64,000 nt of DNA from Leptolyngbya sp. FACHB-321 (GTDB lineage: Bacteria > Cyanobacteriota > Cyanobacteriia > Leptolyngbyales > Leptolyngbyaceae). This document shows positions 28,028 to 38,400 of the stretch, in pieces; position 1 is the stretch's first letter; each line of letters starts with the position of its first letter. Both the position numbers and the translations under genes were made by a program. The notes under the pieces were generated by a model, which was not told where the DNA came from, searched no databases, and worked only from the letters and a program-made list of their open reading frames with translations. The stretch covers positions 372,001 to 436,000 of the forward strand of contig NZ_JACJPI010000058.1 of the NCBI RefSeq assembly GCF_014695975.1, in the 5' to 3' direction.

Positions 28028-28269
28028 GCACTCTGATCTGCTTGACTTGCTTGGCTACAGACAAGAGACGAGAGAGCAAGGGGGGTAAGTAGCATCGGGT
28101 GCTGCTGGTGAATGTATGACAACGTTCCTTGCAAGCACACTGTAAGGCTAATTTGGCAACACAAGAGCAAGCGCGTTAGCGACAAGCACTCAAAGTTGCT
28201 CTACAAAAGCTTGCTAGACCTATTGCTCTACAAAAACTAAATAAATGGTCATAAGTAAACAGGGCTTTT

Positions 28270-28371
28270 CGTAGGATGGGTAAAGCCGTTCCGGCATTCT
28301 AGAAAAGCAATTGCGTAACCCATGCCGCTCAAGGATTTGATGCGTTACGGCTACGCCCAACACATCCCACG
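28270..28371. repeat. Imperfect inverted-repeat element
   Basis: Begins CGTAGGATGGGTAAAGCCG and ends CGGCTACGCCCAACACATCC plus CACG; the ends are imperfect complements (CGTAGGATGGGT against CGTGGGATGTGT). An inner GCGTAACCCATGCCG resembles widespread bacterial intergenic repeats with the same GTAGGATGGGT start. Function unknown. Confidence 0.5.
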
Positions 28372-28447
28372 TTTAATTAAGGCGACCTATTTAGTCAAAG
28401 CCTCTGCATACAGGGCTACTCCAGCAGCGTGTCCTCATCCCGATCGC

Positions 28448-28547
28448 CATAGCTAGTCGAAGAGAATGTTAGGACAGACATCAACCTTGCAACTTCCTTT
28501 GAGCAAGAACTTCTCTTCATCCCTTATCCTCTATCCTTTTGCTATAG
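28448..28547 (+). repeat. Dispersed ~100-bp repeat, copy 3 of 3
   Basis: Contains TAGTCGAAGAGAATGTTAGG, then CTTCCTTTGAGCAAGAACTT and a tail of degenerate ATCCTT units; bounded by CATAGC (28448) and GCTATAG (28541-28547). Matches copies at 8567 and 18754. Confidence 0.75.
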
Positions 28548-28621
28548 AGCTTCTCTCGGATGATGGATTGACCTTGCTTCCGAACTCACTAAGACTTATA
28601 AAGTAATGAACTTTATAATTC

Positions 28622-28921
28622 GTGAGTGCTGTGGCGTTTCATCAGGACTATTTAGGGGTGGAACAGCCAGCCATTGGTCAGCTTATTCGAGCACTGCGGC
28701 AAACCTTGCCGCTACTTCAAGAGAAGTTTGTCGCGCAACTGGGATTCAGCTTTCCCACTATCAATCGTTGGGAAAACGGTCATGCTACTCCTTCTCCCTT
28801 AGCCTCGAGACAAATTGAGATCTTGCTTAACCAGTTGGCTGCGTTACCTGAGGCGATTTTACGGGAACGTAGTCAGGCAAGCCGAGGCAAATACTGTTTC
28901 TCAAGGACGCTCAAAGCATGA
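28622..28921 (+). CDS. XRE-type helix-turn-helix protein
   Basis: A 99-residue DNA-binding protein with GTG start (a second in-frame GTG lies at 28631). The HTH occupies about residues 19-70: IGQLIRALRQTLPLLQEKFV then FSFPTINRWENGHATPSPLA, where PTINRWENG is the recognition helix of the Cro/CI type. Its stop codon overlaps the ATG of the following hybrid kinase (ATGA at 28918-28921), showing translational coupling. This pairing of a small HTH protein with a PAS hybrid kinase suggests a regulator and sensor acting on one pathway. Confidence 0.8.
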   Translation: MSAVAFHQDYLGVEQPAIGQLIRALRQTLPLLQEKFVAQLGFSFPTINRWENGHATPSPLASRQIEILLNQLAALPEAILRERSQASRGKYCFSRTLKA

Positions 28922-31905
28922 GTGTAGAGGAACATATGGAACTGCCTGAAGATCGCTTTGTCGGTGGTGGTGAGTTAGGTGCATTTCTACGATCGCACGA
29001 TTGGTCACAAACGCCGTTAGGTGCTGTCGAAACGTGGACAGAGGGCTTAAAAGCGGGTGTGCAGATACTGTTGACAGAGCTTGATCAAGCCCAGCAGCCA
29101 GAGAAAACACAATTAAAAACCGAGTCACAGCCACCCTGCAACAGTAACCCAGCAGCACCCGTTGAACCTACCCGTGCGGCAGCCAAGTGGCGCGAATCGG
29201 AAGCAAAATACTGCATGGTGTTGGAGTCCCTTGATGAAGGGTTCTGCCTCTGCGAACTGCTGTTTGATGAGCACGGTGAACCGACTGATTATCGCTTTCT
29301 CAAAGTGAATGCGGCGTTTGAACGGTTAACAGGACTGGAGCAAGTGATCGGTAAAACGATACGGGAGTTGGTGCCCGATTACGAAGCCTACTGGTTTGAG
29401 ATCTATGGCAGAGTTGTGCGAACCAGGGAACCCGCTCGCTTTGAGCAGCAAGCGATCGCTAGCAACCGCTGGTTTAATGTCCACGCCTTTTGCCTTGGTG
29501 AGCCGCAAAGTCATCAGTTTGCCGCTTTGTTTACCAACATTACTGAGGCGAAGCATATTGAAGCCGAACGCCAAAAAGTGGAGCAGGAACGCGATCGCTT
29601 TCTTGCCGTTGGGTCAGATTTGCAAATAATCATGAGCAGCCACGGGTATTTCCACTGGGTCAGCCCAGCTTTTGAGCATATTCTCGGCTGGACACCTGAG
29701 GAAATGACATCCCGCCCCTGGACTGATTTTCTTCATCCAGACGACATTCTTGTCTCTGTTGCGGAAAGCGTCAACGTGCTGTCTGGCTCCGAAACGTTTG
29801 CCTTTGAAAACCGCTATCGACACAAAGACGGCTCCTACCGCTGGTTGCTCTGGAGAGCGCAGCCACACCTAGAAGCACAAGTGCTTTACGCAACGGCAGT
29901 AGATATCCACGATCGCAAACAGGCAGAAGAAGCGTTGCGGGAAAGTGAAATCCGACTACGATTCATGTTGGATGCCTCCCAAATTGGCGAGTGGGATCTC
30001 GACCTGACAACGGAACCTTACACGGCTCACCACTCGCTGGGACACGATCAAATCTTTGGTTATGCATCGCTGCTGCCGGAATGGAGCTACGAAATCTTTT
30101 TAGCCCATGTGCATCCGGACGATCGCGTTAGTGTGAATGAAAAGTTTCAAGAAACCCTCTCCGCTAGTACCAATTGGAACTTTGAATGTCGAATCCTTCA
30201 CCCAGATCAGAGTATCCATTGGATTTGGGTTCGCAGCAGTATTTACTGTGACTCTGACGGCACGCCCACTCGATTATTGGGCATGGTCGTCGATATTACT
30301 GATCGCAAGCAGGCAGAAGCCACTATTTTGCAACGGGAAGCGGAGTTTCGCCAACTCGCAGATGCGATGCCACAACAGGTTTGGATCACCGATGCTCAAG
30401 GCAACACGCAATATGTGAACCAGCAATGGACAACTTACACCGGGCTAACCCTAGAGCAGACTCAAGACATTCACTATGCCACTCAAGTGATTCATCCGGA
30501 TGACTTTGAGGGCACGAGTGCTCTGTGGCAGACAGCGCTGGCAACAGGGACACTCTACCAAGCGGAATTTCGCTTGAAACACAGGACTGCTCAGACCTAT
30601 CGTTGGTTTCTGTCACGAGCGATCGCTATTCAGAACGAACAAGGACAAATTGTGCAGTGGTTTGGCACGAGCACAGACATTGAAGAGTTTAGACGCGCCC
30701 AGGCTGAACGAGAACAGCTCTTACAACAAGAACAAATCGCACGCGAAGCCGCCGAAAACGCCAATCGGATCAAAGATGAATTTCTGGCGGTGCTGTCCCA
30801 CGAGTTGCGATCGCCCCTCAACCCTATCTTGGGCTGGGCGCGGTTGTTACGCACTGGCAACCTCGATCCGGCTCGTCAAAGGGATGCCTTAGCCACGATC
30901 GAACGCAATGCCAAACTGCAATCACAACTGATTGAAGATTTGCTCGACATTTCCCGCATTATGCAGGGCAAAATGACCTTGACAGCAACTCCAGTTAGTT
31001 TGGCATTGATCATTTCTGCAGCAGTCGAAACCGTTCGCTTGGCGGCAGATGCTAAGCAGGTTGCGATCGTACTTGACCTCGATGCAGCCGTCTCTTTTGT
31101 CTCTGGTGATGCGAGTCGCTTGCAGCAAGTGGTCTGGAATCTGCTGACCAATGCCGTCAAATTCACGCCCAATGGCGGACAAGTGACAGTTAAACTGCGG
31201 CAAGTGGAGCAATTAGCTCAGATTCGAGTAATTGATACAGGCATCGGCATCAAGGCTCCCTTCCTTCCTTATGTGTTTGAGTATTTTCGGCAGGAAGATG
31301 GTTCCACCACTCGCAGCTTTGGAGGCTTGGGTTTAGGATTGGCGATCGTGCGGCAAATTGTGACGCTACATGGCGGCACCGTTACAGCAGAGAGTCCGGG
31401 TGAGCAGCAAGGTGCCATCTTTACTGTACAGCTACCAACTCTGCCACAAACAACACCGCTTATGGCTGCGGTCACCAACCTTCAATCAGCCTCGGAACGG
31501 CTCTTAGATAACGTTCACATTTTACTGGTAGATGACGATACAGACACCCGTAAATTTGAAGCTTTTCTGCTAGAACAACAGGGGGCAACGGTCACAGCAG
31601 TTGACTCTGGTTTCGCTGCGTTGCAAGCATTGGAGCACTTTACACCGGCTGTAGTTATCAGCGATGTGGGTATGCCAGACATGGATGGCTACCAATTGAT
31701 GCAGCGGCTTCGCTTACGTCCACCTACTCAGGGCAGTACAGTACCCGCGATCGCTCTTACTGCCTATGCTACCGATGTTGACCAACAACGAGCTATGCAA
31801 GCTGGCTTTCAAAGACACTTGACGAAGCCGCTAGACCCAGAACGCTTCGTAAGCACAATCATCAGCCTGCTTAAACCAAACCAGAGTGAGGATGCAGGCA
31901 GGTGA
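28918..31905 (+). CDS. Multi-PAS hybrid histidine kinase with receiver
   Basis: A 995-residue cytoplasmic hybrid kinase. After the N-terminal DWSQTPLGAVETW motif, four PAS-type sensor domains follow (about 95-225, 235-345, 350-470 and 475-595), several ending in the PAC pattern DITDRKQAEA. HisKA has VLSHELRSPLNPILGWARLL; HATPase_c has NLLTNAVKFTPNGG and GLGLGLAIVRQIVTLHGG; the C-terminal receiver has Asp in VVISDVGMPDMDG and Lys in HLTKPLDPERF. No membrane segment. Translationally coupled to the HTH gene (4-base overlap). PAS ligands cannot be read from sequence. Confidence 0.92.
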   Translation: MSVEEHMELPEDRFVGGGELGAFLRSHDWSQTPLGAVETWTEGLKAGVQILLTELDQAQQPEKTQLKTESQPPCNSNPAAPVEPTRAAAKWRESEAKYCMVLESLDEGFCLCELLFDEHGEPTDYRFLKVNAAFERLTGLEQVIGKTIRELVPDYEAYWFEIYGRVVRTREPARFEQQAIASNRWFNVHAFCLGEPQSHQFAALFTNITEAKHIEAERQKVEQERDRFLAVGSDLQIIMSSHGYFHWVSPAFEHILGWTPEEMTSRPWTDFLHPDDILVSVAESVNVLSGSETFAFENRYRHKDGSYRWLLWRAQPHLEAQVLYATAVDIHDRKQAEEALRESEIRLRFMLDASQIGEWDLDLTTEPYTAHHSLGHDQIFGYASLLPEWSYEIFLAHVHPDDRVSVNEKFQETLSASTNWNFECRILHPDQSIHWIWVRSSIYCDSDGTPTRLLGMVVDITDRKQAEATILQREAEFRQLADAMPQQVWITDAQGNTQYVNQQWTTYTGLTLEQTQDIHYATQVIHPDDFEGTSALWQTALATGTLYQAEFRLKHRTAQTYRWFLSRAIAIQNEQGQIVQWFGTSTDIEEFRRAQAEREQLLQQEQIAREAAENANRIKDEFLAVLSHELRSPLNPILGWARLLRTGNLDPARQRDALATIERNAKLQSQLIEDLLDISRIMQGKMTLTATPVSLALIISAAVETVRLAADAKQVAIVLDLDAAVSFVSGDASRLQQVVWNLLTNAVKFTPNGGQVTVKLRQVEQLAQIRVIDTGIGIKAPFLPYVFEYFRQEDGSTTRSFGGLGLGLAIVRQIVTLHGGTVTAESPGEQQGAIFTVQLPTLPQTTPLMAAVTNLQSASERLLDNVHILLVDDDTDTRKFEAFLLEQQGATVTAVDSGFAALQALEHFTPAVVISDVGMPDMDGYQLMQRLRLRPPTQGSTVPAIALTAYATDVDQQRAMQAGFQRHLTKPLDPERFVSTIISLLKPNQSEDAGR

Positions 31906-31969
31906 GCGGTAATGTTGGGTTTGAGGCGCAGTGGAACGTAAAACCGGGTAGAAAGGTCAGACCCATGGC

Positions 31970-32140
31970 TTAAGCCTGAAACATAGGCAACAGCCAGAGC
32001 AGCGATCGCACACGGAAAGGGACTGCCGAAGCTTCAGAAGGACATGAAGGTTGTCCCGCTCGACGCGCTTGCTTGCCTGCTAAATAGTCATCGTACGCCT
32101 TCAAGAGCATCTCAGCCCGTTCTCGGTTTGTAGTGGTCAC
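31970..32140 (-). CDS. Unannotated small protein (56 residues)
   Basis: GTG 32140-32138 is preceded on the minus strand by AAGGGAG with an eight-base spacer. The frame reads MTTTNRERAEMLLKAYDDYL, then GKQARRAGQPSCPSEASAV, and ends in the hydrophobic VRSLLWLLPMFQA. It lies between the hybrid kinase and glgX with no same-strand neighbour nearby. The N-terminus looks like a helix, and the C-terminus could touch a membrane. No homologue recognised. Confidence 0.45.
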   Translation of the reverse strand: MTTTNRERAEMLLKAYDDYLAGKQARRAGQPSCPSEASAVPFRVRSLLWLLPMFQA

Positions 32141-32533
32141 TGTACTGCTCCCTTAGTATCTTGCTTTGAAAATATGATCACATTTTCCTTCTTAGCCTTA
32201 CGTCGTCCTATCGGTTGATTGCCTAGTAGTCCTCCCATTTAGATGGATAGTGATATGGGTTTGAAATCCTGCTTGCAGCGCCTTCAGACAGTCGCCTGCG
32301 GTGGCATAATACCAAATCCAAAAGACGTTACAGATCAATCGATCCACACTCAATTCCTCTCCCAAGGAGAGAGGGACTTTGCCTTTAGCACCCTTCTCCT
32401 CCAGGAGAGGGGCTGGGATGAGGGCAAAGGATCTGTACCCCTTACAATTTGATTTGGTATTACACCCACTGCTGTAGCCATCAAAGCTGATTGCTGACCG
32501 CTGACCGCTGGCAATGATCAACAGTGCTATCGC
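32141..32533. other. Intergenic region mostly taken up by a MITE
   Basis: No gene. Holds the 156-bp MITE at 32307-32462 and, near 32490, a short run of GCTGACC heptamers of the kind common in cyanobacterial tandem repeats. Confidence 0.55.
32307..32462. mobile_element. MITE with 12-bp terminal inverted repeats
   Basis: TAATACCAAATC (32307-32318) and its exact complement GATTTGGTATTA (32451-32462) bound a 156-bp non-coding element. If the outer TA is a target duplication, the ends are ATACCAAATC, in the style of IS630/Tc1-mariner elements that insert at TA. Inside are purine/pyrimidine-rich hairpins (CCTCTCC with GGAGAGAGG; TTCTCCTCCAGGAGAG). It lacks a transposase and would depend on one elsewhere. 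Confidence 0.75.
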
Positions 32534-34663
32534 TTATAGCGGCTTTAGCACCATAAGCACCACAATGGAGCGTCCCGCTACAGGTAACACTTGTTCGCCT
32601 GTAAAGACTCGTTCATCCTGGATAAAGCGCGACTCTTTTGTATCAATTATCATCTTCCACTTTTGGTTGGCAAAGCCGTTGGGTAAAACAAACTCGATCG
32701 TTTCCCAATGTGCATTAAAGAACAGCAAAAAACTATCATCGCTAATCTTTTGACCTTGCGGACCCGGGCTCGGAATCATATTGCCATTGAGGAAAAGTGC
32801 AATTGACTTCGTGTAGCCCACATCCCACTGCTCTGGCATCATCTCTGTACCATCGGGGTTATACCAACCAATATCAGGTACCCCACGAATAGCCTGCCCC
32901 TGAAACCACTTCCGCCGTCGAAAAACAGGATGCCGTCGCCGGAAATAGATGAGTTCACGGCAAAAATCTAACAGCTCTGCATTTTCTTTGACTAGCTCCC
33001 AGTTAAACCAGGAAAGTTCGCTATCCTGACAATAGCCATTGTTATTTCCTTGCTGAGTGCGTCCCATCTCATCACCGCCTAACAGCATCGGAATGCCCTG
33101 CGATAGCATCAGCGTTGTCAGAAAATTACGCCGCTGGCGCTCTCGCAACTGCAAAACATCTGGATCATCAGTCTCACCTTCAACGCCACAATTCCACGAA
33201 CGGTTATGACTTTCACCGTCGCGATTATCTTCACCATTCGCCTCATTGTGTTTCTCGTTGTAGCTCACGACATCATTTAGCGTGAAACCATCATGCGCCG
33301 TAATAAAGTTGATGCTGGCGTTCGGTCGCCGTCCGTTTTGCTGGAAGTACAAATCAGGGCTACCAGTGAGACGGTAAGCAAATTCGCCTAATGTTTCATC
33401 CTCGCCGCGCCAAAAGTCGCGCACTGTGTCACGATACTTCCCATTCCACTCCGACCACAGTACTGGAAAGTTGCCTACCTGATAGCCACCATCACCGACA
33501 TCCCACGGTTCCGCAATCAACTTCACATCTGCTAGCACTGGATCTTGGTGGATAATATCGAAGAATGCCGCCAGGCTGTTAACTTCGTAAAGCTCACGTG
33601 CAAGAGCAGATGCTAGGTCAAAGCGGAAGCCATCCACATGCATCTCCGTGACCCAGTAACGCAAACTGTCAGTAATAAGCTTTAGCACTTGTGGATGACG
33701 CACATACAGAGAATTGCCACAGCCTGTAAAGTCCATGTAGTAGCGCTCATTACCTTCCATCAGTCGGTAATAGTTGCAATTATCAATACCGCGTAAGGAA
33801 AGAGTCGGTCCCAGATGATTACCTTCACCAGTATGGTTATAAACAACATCCAGAATCACTTCGATGCCAGCCCGATGGAGTGCTTTTACCATCGCCTTGA
33901 ACTCAACGACTTGTTGCCCTAAAGTACCGCTGGCGCTGTAGCCTGCATAAGGTGAAAAATAGTTGATTGAATCGTAGCCCCAGTAGTTTCTCAACCCTTT
34001 ATCAGCAAGATGACCTGGGTTAGCAAGGAAATGATGGATGGGCATCAGTTCCACAGCGGTAATGCCAAGTCGCTGTAGGTGCTGAATGGCTGCTGTATGC
34101 CCTAGCCCAGCATAGGTGCCACGCCATGCCGCTGGAATCTCTGGATGGTTTTTGGTGAAGCCTTTAACGTGCGTCTCATAAATAATGGTTTCGTGCCAGG
34201 GAGTTCGCAGTAGCGTATCACCTTCCCAATCAAACGTTTGATCCACCACAACCGATTTCGGCACAAAAGGAGCACTATCACTGTCCGAGAACGATAGATC
34301 TTCTGCCGGATCTTCCCAGTTGTAGCCTGAGAGTGCTGCATCAGGAAGCACATCCCCATCAATGGCTTTGCCATAAGGGTCAATCAAGAGCTTATTTGGG
34401 TTAAAACGAAACCCTTTCTCTGGTTCATAAGGTCCGTGAACCCGAAAGCCATAGCGCTGTCCCGGTCCAACGCCCGGTAGATAGCCGTGCCAAACAAAGT
34501 TACTCACTTCTGTGAAAGCGATCCGTGTTTCTTGATCGTCACGATCGAACAAACAGAGTTCTACACCCGTAGCGTACTCCGAAAAAAGCGCGAAGTTAGT
34601 GCCTTTGCCGTTCCAAGATGCACCCAGAGGATAAACATTGCCAGGCCAAAGGGGAAGATACAT
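32534..34663 (-). CDS. glgX: Glycogen debranching enzyme GlgX (isoamylase type)
   Basis: A 709-residue GH13 enzyme that hydrolyses alpha-1,6 branches during glycogen breakdown. The start MYLPLWPGNVYPLGASWNG (ATG 34663) matches the family; an upstream in-frame extension to 34711 is unlikely. An N-terminal CBM48-like domain (about 10-120) precedes the barrel. Catalytic motifs are visible: DVVYNHTGEGN, the nucleophile Asp at about 349 in DGFRFDLASAL, the acid Glu at about 385 in AEPWDVGDGG and the third Asp in ITAHDGFTLND. The C-terminal beta domain is complete. Stands alone; regulation unknown. Confidence 0.93.
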   Translation of the reverse strand: MYLPLWPGNVYPLGASWNGKGTNFALFSEYATGVELCLFDRDDQETRIAFTEVSNFVWHGYLPGVGPGQRYGFRVHGPYEPEKGFRFNPNKLLIDPYGKAIDGDVLPDAALSGYNWEDPAEDLSFSDSDSAPFVPKSVVVDQTFDWEGDTLLRTPWHETIIYETHVKGFTKNHPEIPAAWRGTYAGLGHTAAIQHLQRLGITAVELMPIHHFLANPGHLADKGLRNYWGYDSINYFSPYAGYSASGTLGQQVVEFKAMVKALHRAGIEVILDVVYNHTGEGNHLGPTLSLRGIDNCNYYRLMEGNERYYMDFTGCGNSLYVRHPQVLKLITDSLRYWVTEMHVDGFRFDLASALARELYEVNSLAAFFDIIHQDPVLADVKLIAEPWDVGDGGYQVGNFPVLWSEWNGKYRDTVRDFWRGEDETLGEFAYRLTGSPDLYFQQNGRRPNASINFITAHDGFTLNDVVSYNEKHNEANGEDNRDGESHNRSWNCGVEGETDDPDVLQLRERQRRNFLTTLMLSQGIPMLLGGDEMGRTQQGNNNGYCQDSELSWFNWELVKENAELLDFCRELIYFRRRHPVFRRRKWFQGQAIRGVPDIGWYNPDGTEMMPEQWDVGYTKSIALFLNGNMIPSPGPQGQKISDDSFLLFFNAHWETIEFVLPNGFANQKWKMIIDTKESRFIQDERVFTGEQVLPVAGRSIVVLMVLKPL

Positions 34664-34829
34664 GATAGTTATACCAGTAGAAAGGTGGAGCTTCAGTAGG
34701 GACGACAGCACATTAAGTCGTTAAACAGACAGCGCTGCTTAACGGTAATGTGTCGCTATAGCGACTTTGGAAGAATATGGTAAGCCCAAAAGCTTTACAT
34801 TAGACTGTAGCGATCCTTATTTCTTTTGC

Positions 34830-35396
34830 CTATCTATCTCAAGCCAGAGCAAATTCATTTGCCGCCCTTGCCCCTCTTGCGTTTGGCTAAAACTCCAACA
34901 AGTGAAGTCTTAGAGCAGGCTTTAACCAAGATTATTAACAAATGCTTTCCCGCTATTAATCGCCTCGACTGGTTCGCTCACTGTCGCTGATTCATCTAAG
35001 AACTGCTGTAAATCATACAATGAGCCTACTTCTTAAATGTTAAGAAGTGAAGTAATATTGCTGCCGCACTGATTCAAAAGCGCGTCATCTATCTTAGGTA
35101 TAAGGATAAGCGTATACTGGTAGATTATTTAAGCTTAAAAGCCTATCAAATTACCGTTCCTACACTGAGCGTGATGAACGCCGACCATTTACTTAAATAC
35201 AAGCATAAGTAAGTAGGTGCATATAATTAATTTGTGCATATTGATAGCGCGAACATCTCACTGTTAAGGCAAGTAATTTACGCTGCATCGATAATCTGAT
35301 CTGGGCTGCCTATCTAATCCTCTTTCTTAAAGAATGGTCCTATTCCTAAAGTTTTTACACGATAAAGCTCCCGAAACCAGACTTTTTCTATCTAAG
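34830..35396 (-). promoter_or_regulatory. Three AGATAGAT-type motifs upstream of the giant kinase operon
   Basis: CTATCTATCTCAAG (34830-34843), TCATCTATCTTAGG (35085-35098) and TTTTTCTATCTAAG (35383-35396) read on the minus strand as CTTGAGATAGATAG, CCTAAGATAGATGA and CTTAGATAGAAAAA. They match the repeat cluster at 1761-1902, including the A-rich tail of its fifth copy. The last one ends 23 bases before the kinase ATG. Confidence 0.4.
35028..35048. promoter_or_regulatory. Perfect 9-bp inverted repeat
   Basis: ACTTCTTAA (35028-35036) and TTAAGAAGT (35040-35048) with a three-base spacer. No T-run follows, so it is more likely a dimeric-protein binding site than a terminator. Confidence 0.4.
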
Positions 35397-35419
35397 CGTA
35401 CTACCTAGGCAAAAAAATA

Positions 35420-38400
35420 ATGAGTACTACGATCACGGGCTATAAATTGCTCGATGTCCTTCATGAAGGAGCCACCACTTGCGTTTATCGGGCAAAGACA
35501 GTGTCTGAAAGCGAGTTAGGAGAAACGTCTGTCATTATAAAAACGTTGAAAGCCGAGTATCCAACAATTGAGCAACTGAATCGCTTAAGACGCGAGTACC
35601 AAATTCTACAAGACCTAGAAATCGAAGAAGTTGTCAAGCCTTTAGCGTTAGAAAGTGATGGTAACGGGCTAGCTCTGATCTTGTCTGATTTTGATGGGGA
35701 ATCGTTGGCAAAAGTGATTGCAGAAAAACGGTTTACCTTAAACAATTTTTTACAAATTGCAATTCGCCTAGCCTCAATTTTGGTACAGCTTCATCAGCAA
35801 ACTATTATTCACAAAGATATTAAATCTCATAACATCCTTATTAACGAAACAACGGGTGAAATCAGACTGATTGATTTTGGTATTTCTACACGCCTGTCGA
35901 GAGAAAACTCAACGATTAGTCATGTCAATGCCCTTGAGGGAACGCTTTCCTATATGTCTCCCGAACAGACTGGGAGAATGAACCGCTCGATCGACTACCG
36001 CACAGATTTTTATTCTCTGGGTGTTACGTTTTACGAGATGCTAACTGGGCAGTTGCCATTTGCCGCTGTTGATGTCTTAGAGATTATTCACTGCCACATT
36101 GCTAAAACACCAATTCCGCCCCACTTTGTCCATGCGGATATTCCAGAGCCTGCATCTAACATTGTCCTGAAGCTACTAGCTAAAACGGCGGAAGACCGCT
36201 ATCAAAGTGCCCTAGGGCTGAAGGCTGACTTAGAGATTTGTCTAGAGATGCTGCAAACCTCGGGTGCGGTTTCTCATTTTGAGGTGGGAGAGTTCGATTT
36301 ATTTAGCCAGTTTTCGATTCCAGAGAAGTTATATGGACGCAATCACGAAGTTGGGTTGTTGATGGAAACCTTCGATCGCGTCAGTACTGGCACCACGGAA
36401 GTTATGTTGGTGAAGGGCTACTCCGGCATTGGTAAATCGTCGCTAGTCCATGAAATTCACAAACCCATTGTTGGAGCAAGAGGCTACTTCATCTCTGGTA
36501 AATTTGACCAATTTCAACGAAATGTTCCTTACTCTGCCATGATTATGGCTTTTCAATCATTAGTGAAACAGCTTTTGACTGAAAGCGAAATTCAACTGAC
36601 GCAATGGCGCACTGATCTTTTGACTGCTCTTGGTAGCAATGCTCAAGTCATTATTGATGTGGTTCCAGAAGTAGAACTAATCGTTGGTAAACAACCTGTC
36701 CCTTTAAACTTGGCACCCACTGAAGCACAAAATCGATTTAACCTCATTTTCCAAAACTTTATTCGTGTCTTCTGCTCACCAGAGCATCCTTTAGTTTTGT
36801 TTCTCGACGATTTGCAATGGGCTGATTCCGCTACGCTGAGGTTGCTGGAGGTAATCCTGACCAATACAGAAGCGGGCTATTTGTTTTTGATTGGAGCCTA
36901 TCGAGATAATGAAGTTAGCCTGAGTCATCCTTTGAGCATGGCATTAAATGCTCTTCGGTCTAAAGCCGTTGTCATGCATGAAGTCAGCCTAGCTCCCTTG
37001 GGGATTGTGGATATTAGCAATCTTGTTGCTGATACGCTTCACACTGATGCAATGGCTGCCCAGCACTTAGCCGAATTAGTTAACCGCAAAACATCGGGCA
37101 ATCCCTTTTTTGTAAATCAATTTCTCAGAACGCTGTATCAGGAAAACTTGTTGACTTTTAAGCCTCTACCGAATCAAGTGAAGGCTTGCTGGCAATGGTC
37201 TATAGACCAAATTGAAGCGCTTGATATTACAGATAATGTTGTTGAACTGATGATTCATAAGTTACGAAAATTACCTGAATCGACTCAGCGTCTCTTGCAG
37301 TTAGCAGCATGTGTGGGGAATATCTTTGACTTGCAGACGCTTTCAATAATTTATAAGCGATCGCCAGCTGAGACATATCAAGATCTTTGGTCAGCAATTG
37401 AAGAAGATTTAATCTTTCCAACCTCTGAGTTAACACTTGCACCAGCAGTTTTGACCGATCCGTATTTAGTGGACTTGGAATTGAGGTTTCTCCACGATCG
37501 TGTACAACAGGCAGCATACGCATTAATTGATGACAGTTCTAAGCAGGCTACTCATTTACAAGTAGGTCGATTGCTGTGGCAAAACACATCACCAGAGACG
37601 TTATCAGAAAAGTTATTTGAGATCGTTGATCACCTTAATTTAGGAATCAGGCGAATTACAGACAAAGCAGAACGAACGGCGATCGCTCAACTAAACTTAA
37701 TGGCTGGGCAGAAAGCAAAAGCTGCCATAGCTTATGCTGTGGCAACAGCATATCTGCGGGTAGGGATAGGATTGTTAGCAGACGATAGCTGGACTGATCA
37801 GTACCACTTAGCATTGGCACTTCATACTGAAGTCACTGAATCAGCCTATTTGAGCGGTGATTTTGAAGCGATTCCAAAATTCGTTGATGTCGTACAGCAG
37901 TGCGCCAAAAATCTATTAGATAAAGTAAAAGTACACGAAATTCAGATTCAAGCGTGTGTATTGCAGAACAAACTGCTAGAAGCCGTTAACATAGCACAAC
38001 AAACCTTAAAATTGTTAGGGGTAGATTTTCCCGAAAATCCTGCACTTTCTGACGTGGGGAAAGCACTTTCTGAAACAGCGGCAATAGTCCATAACAAGCG
38101 AATTGAGGCTTTAATTGATCTGCCTCAAATGAGTGATCCCTACCAGCTAGCTACTATCAGACTCCTAGCCAGGATCTTTGCTCCCGCCTATATTGCGGCT
38201 CCTGCACTGTTGCCATTGACGGTATGCAAACAAGTTAATTTATCAGTCCAATATGGAAATGCTTCTGTTTCCCCGATCGCTTATGCCAACTATGGTCTTT
38301 TGCTCTGTGGAGTGGTAGGAGACATTGATTCAGGCTATCAATTTGGTCAATTAGCATTGAATCTGCTGTCAACATTAAATGTTCAGGATATTAAAACTAA

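Larger units (their letters stand above)
28028..28621. other. Intergenic region with two repeat elements
   Basis: No gene supported. Holds an imperfect inverted-repeat element (28270-28371) and copy 3 of the dispersed repeat (28448-28547). Confidence 0.5.
34664..35419. other. Long intergenic region upstream of the giant kinase operon
   Basis: About 750 bases. A decayed plus-strand frame (about 34836-34991) ends ALTKIINKCFPAINRLDWF; it lacks a start and is not recognised. The region also holds a palindrome at 35028 and three inverted AGATAGAT-type motifs (34830, 35085, 35383). Confidence 0.5.

Noticed and set aside
32480-32510. GCTGACC heptamer run as a CRISPR-like array
   Set aside because: Units are contiguous with no spacers; this is a short tandem repeat, not a CRISPR.
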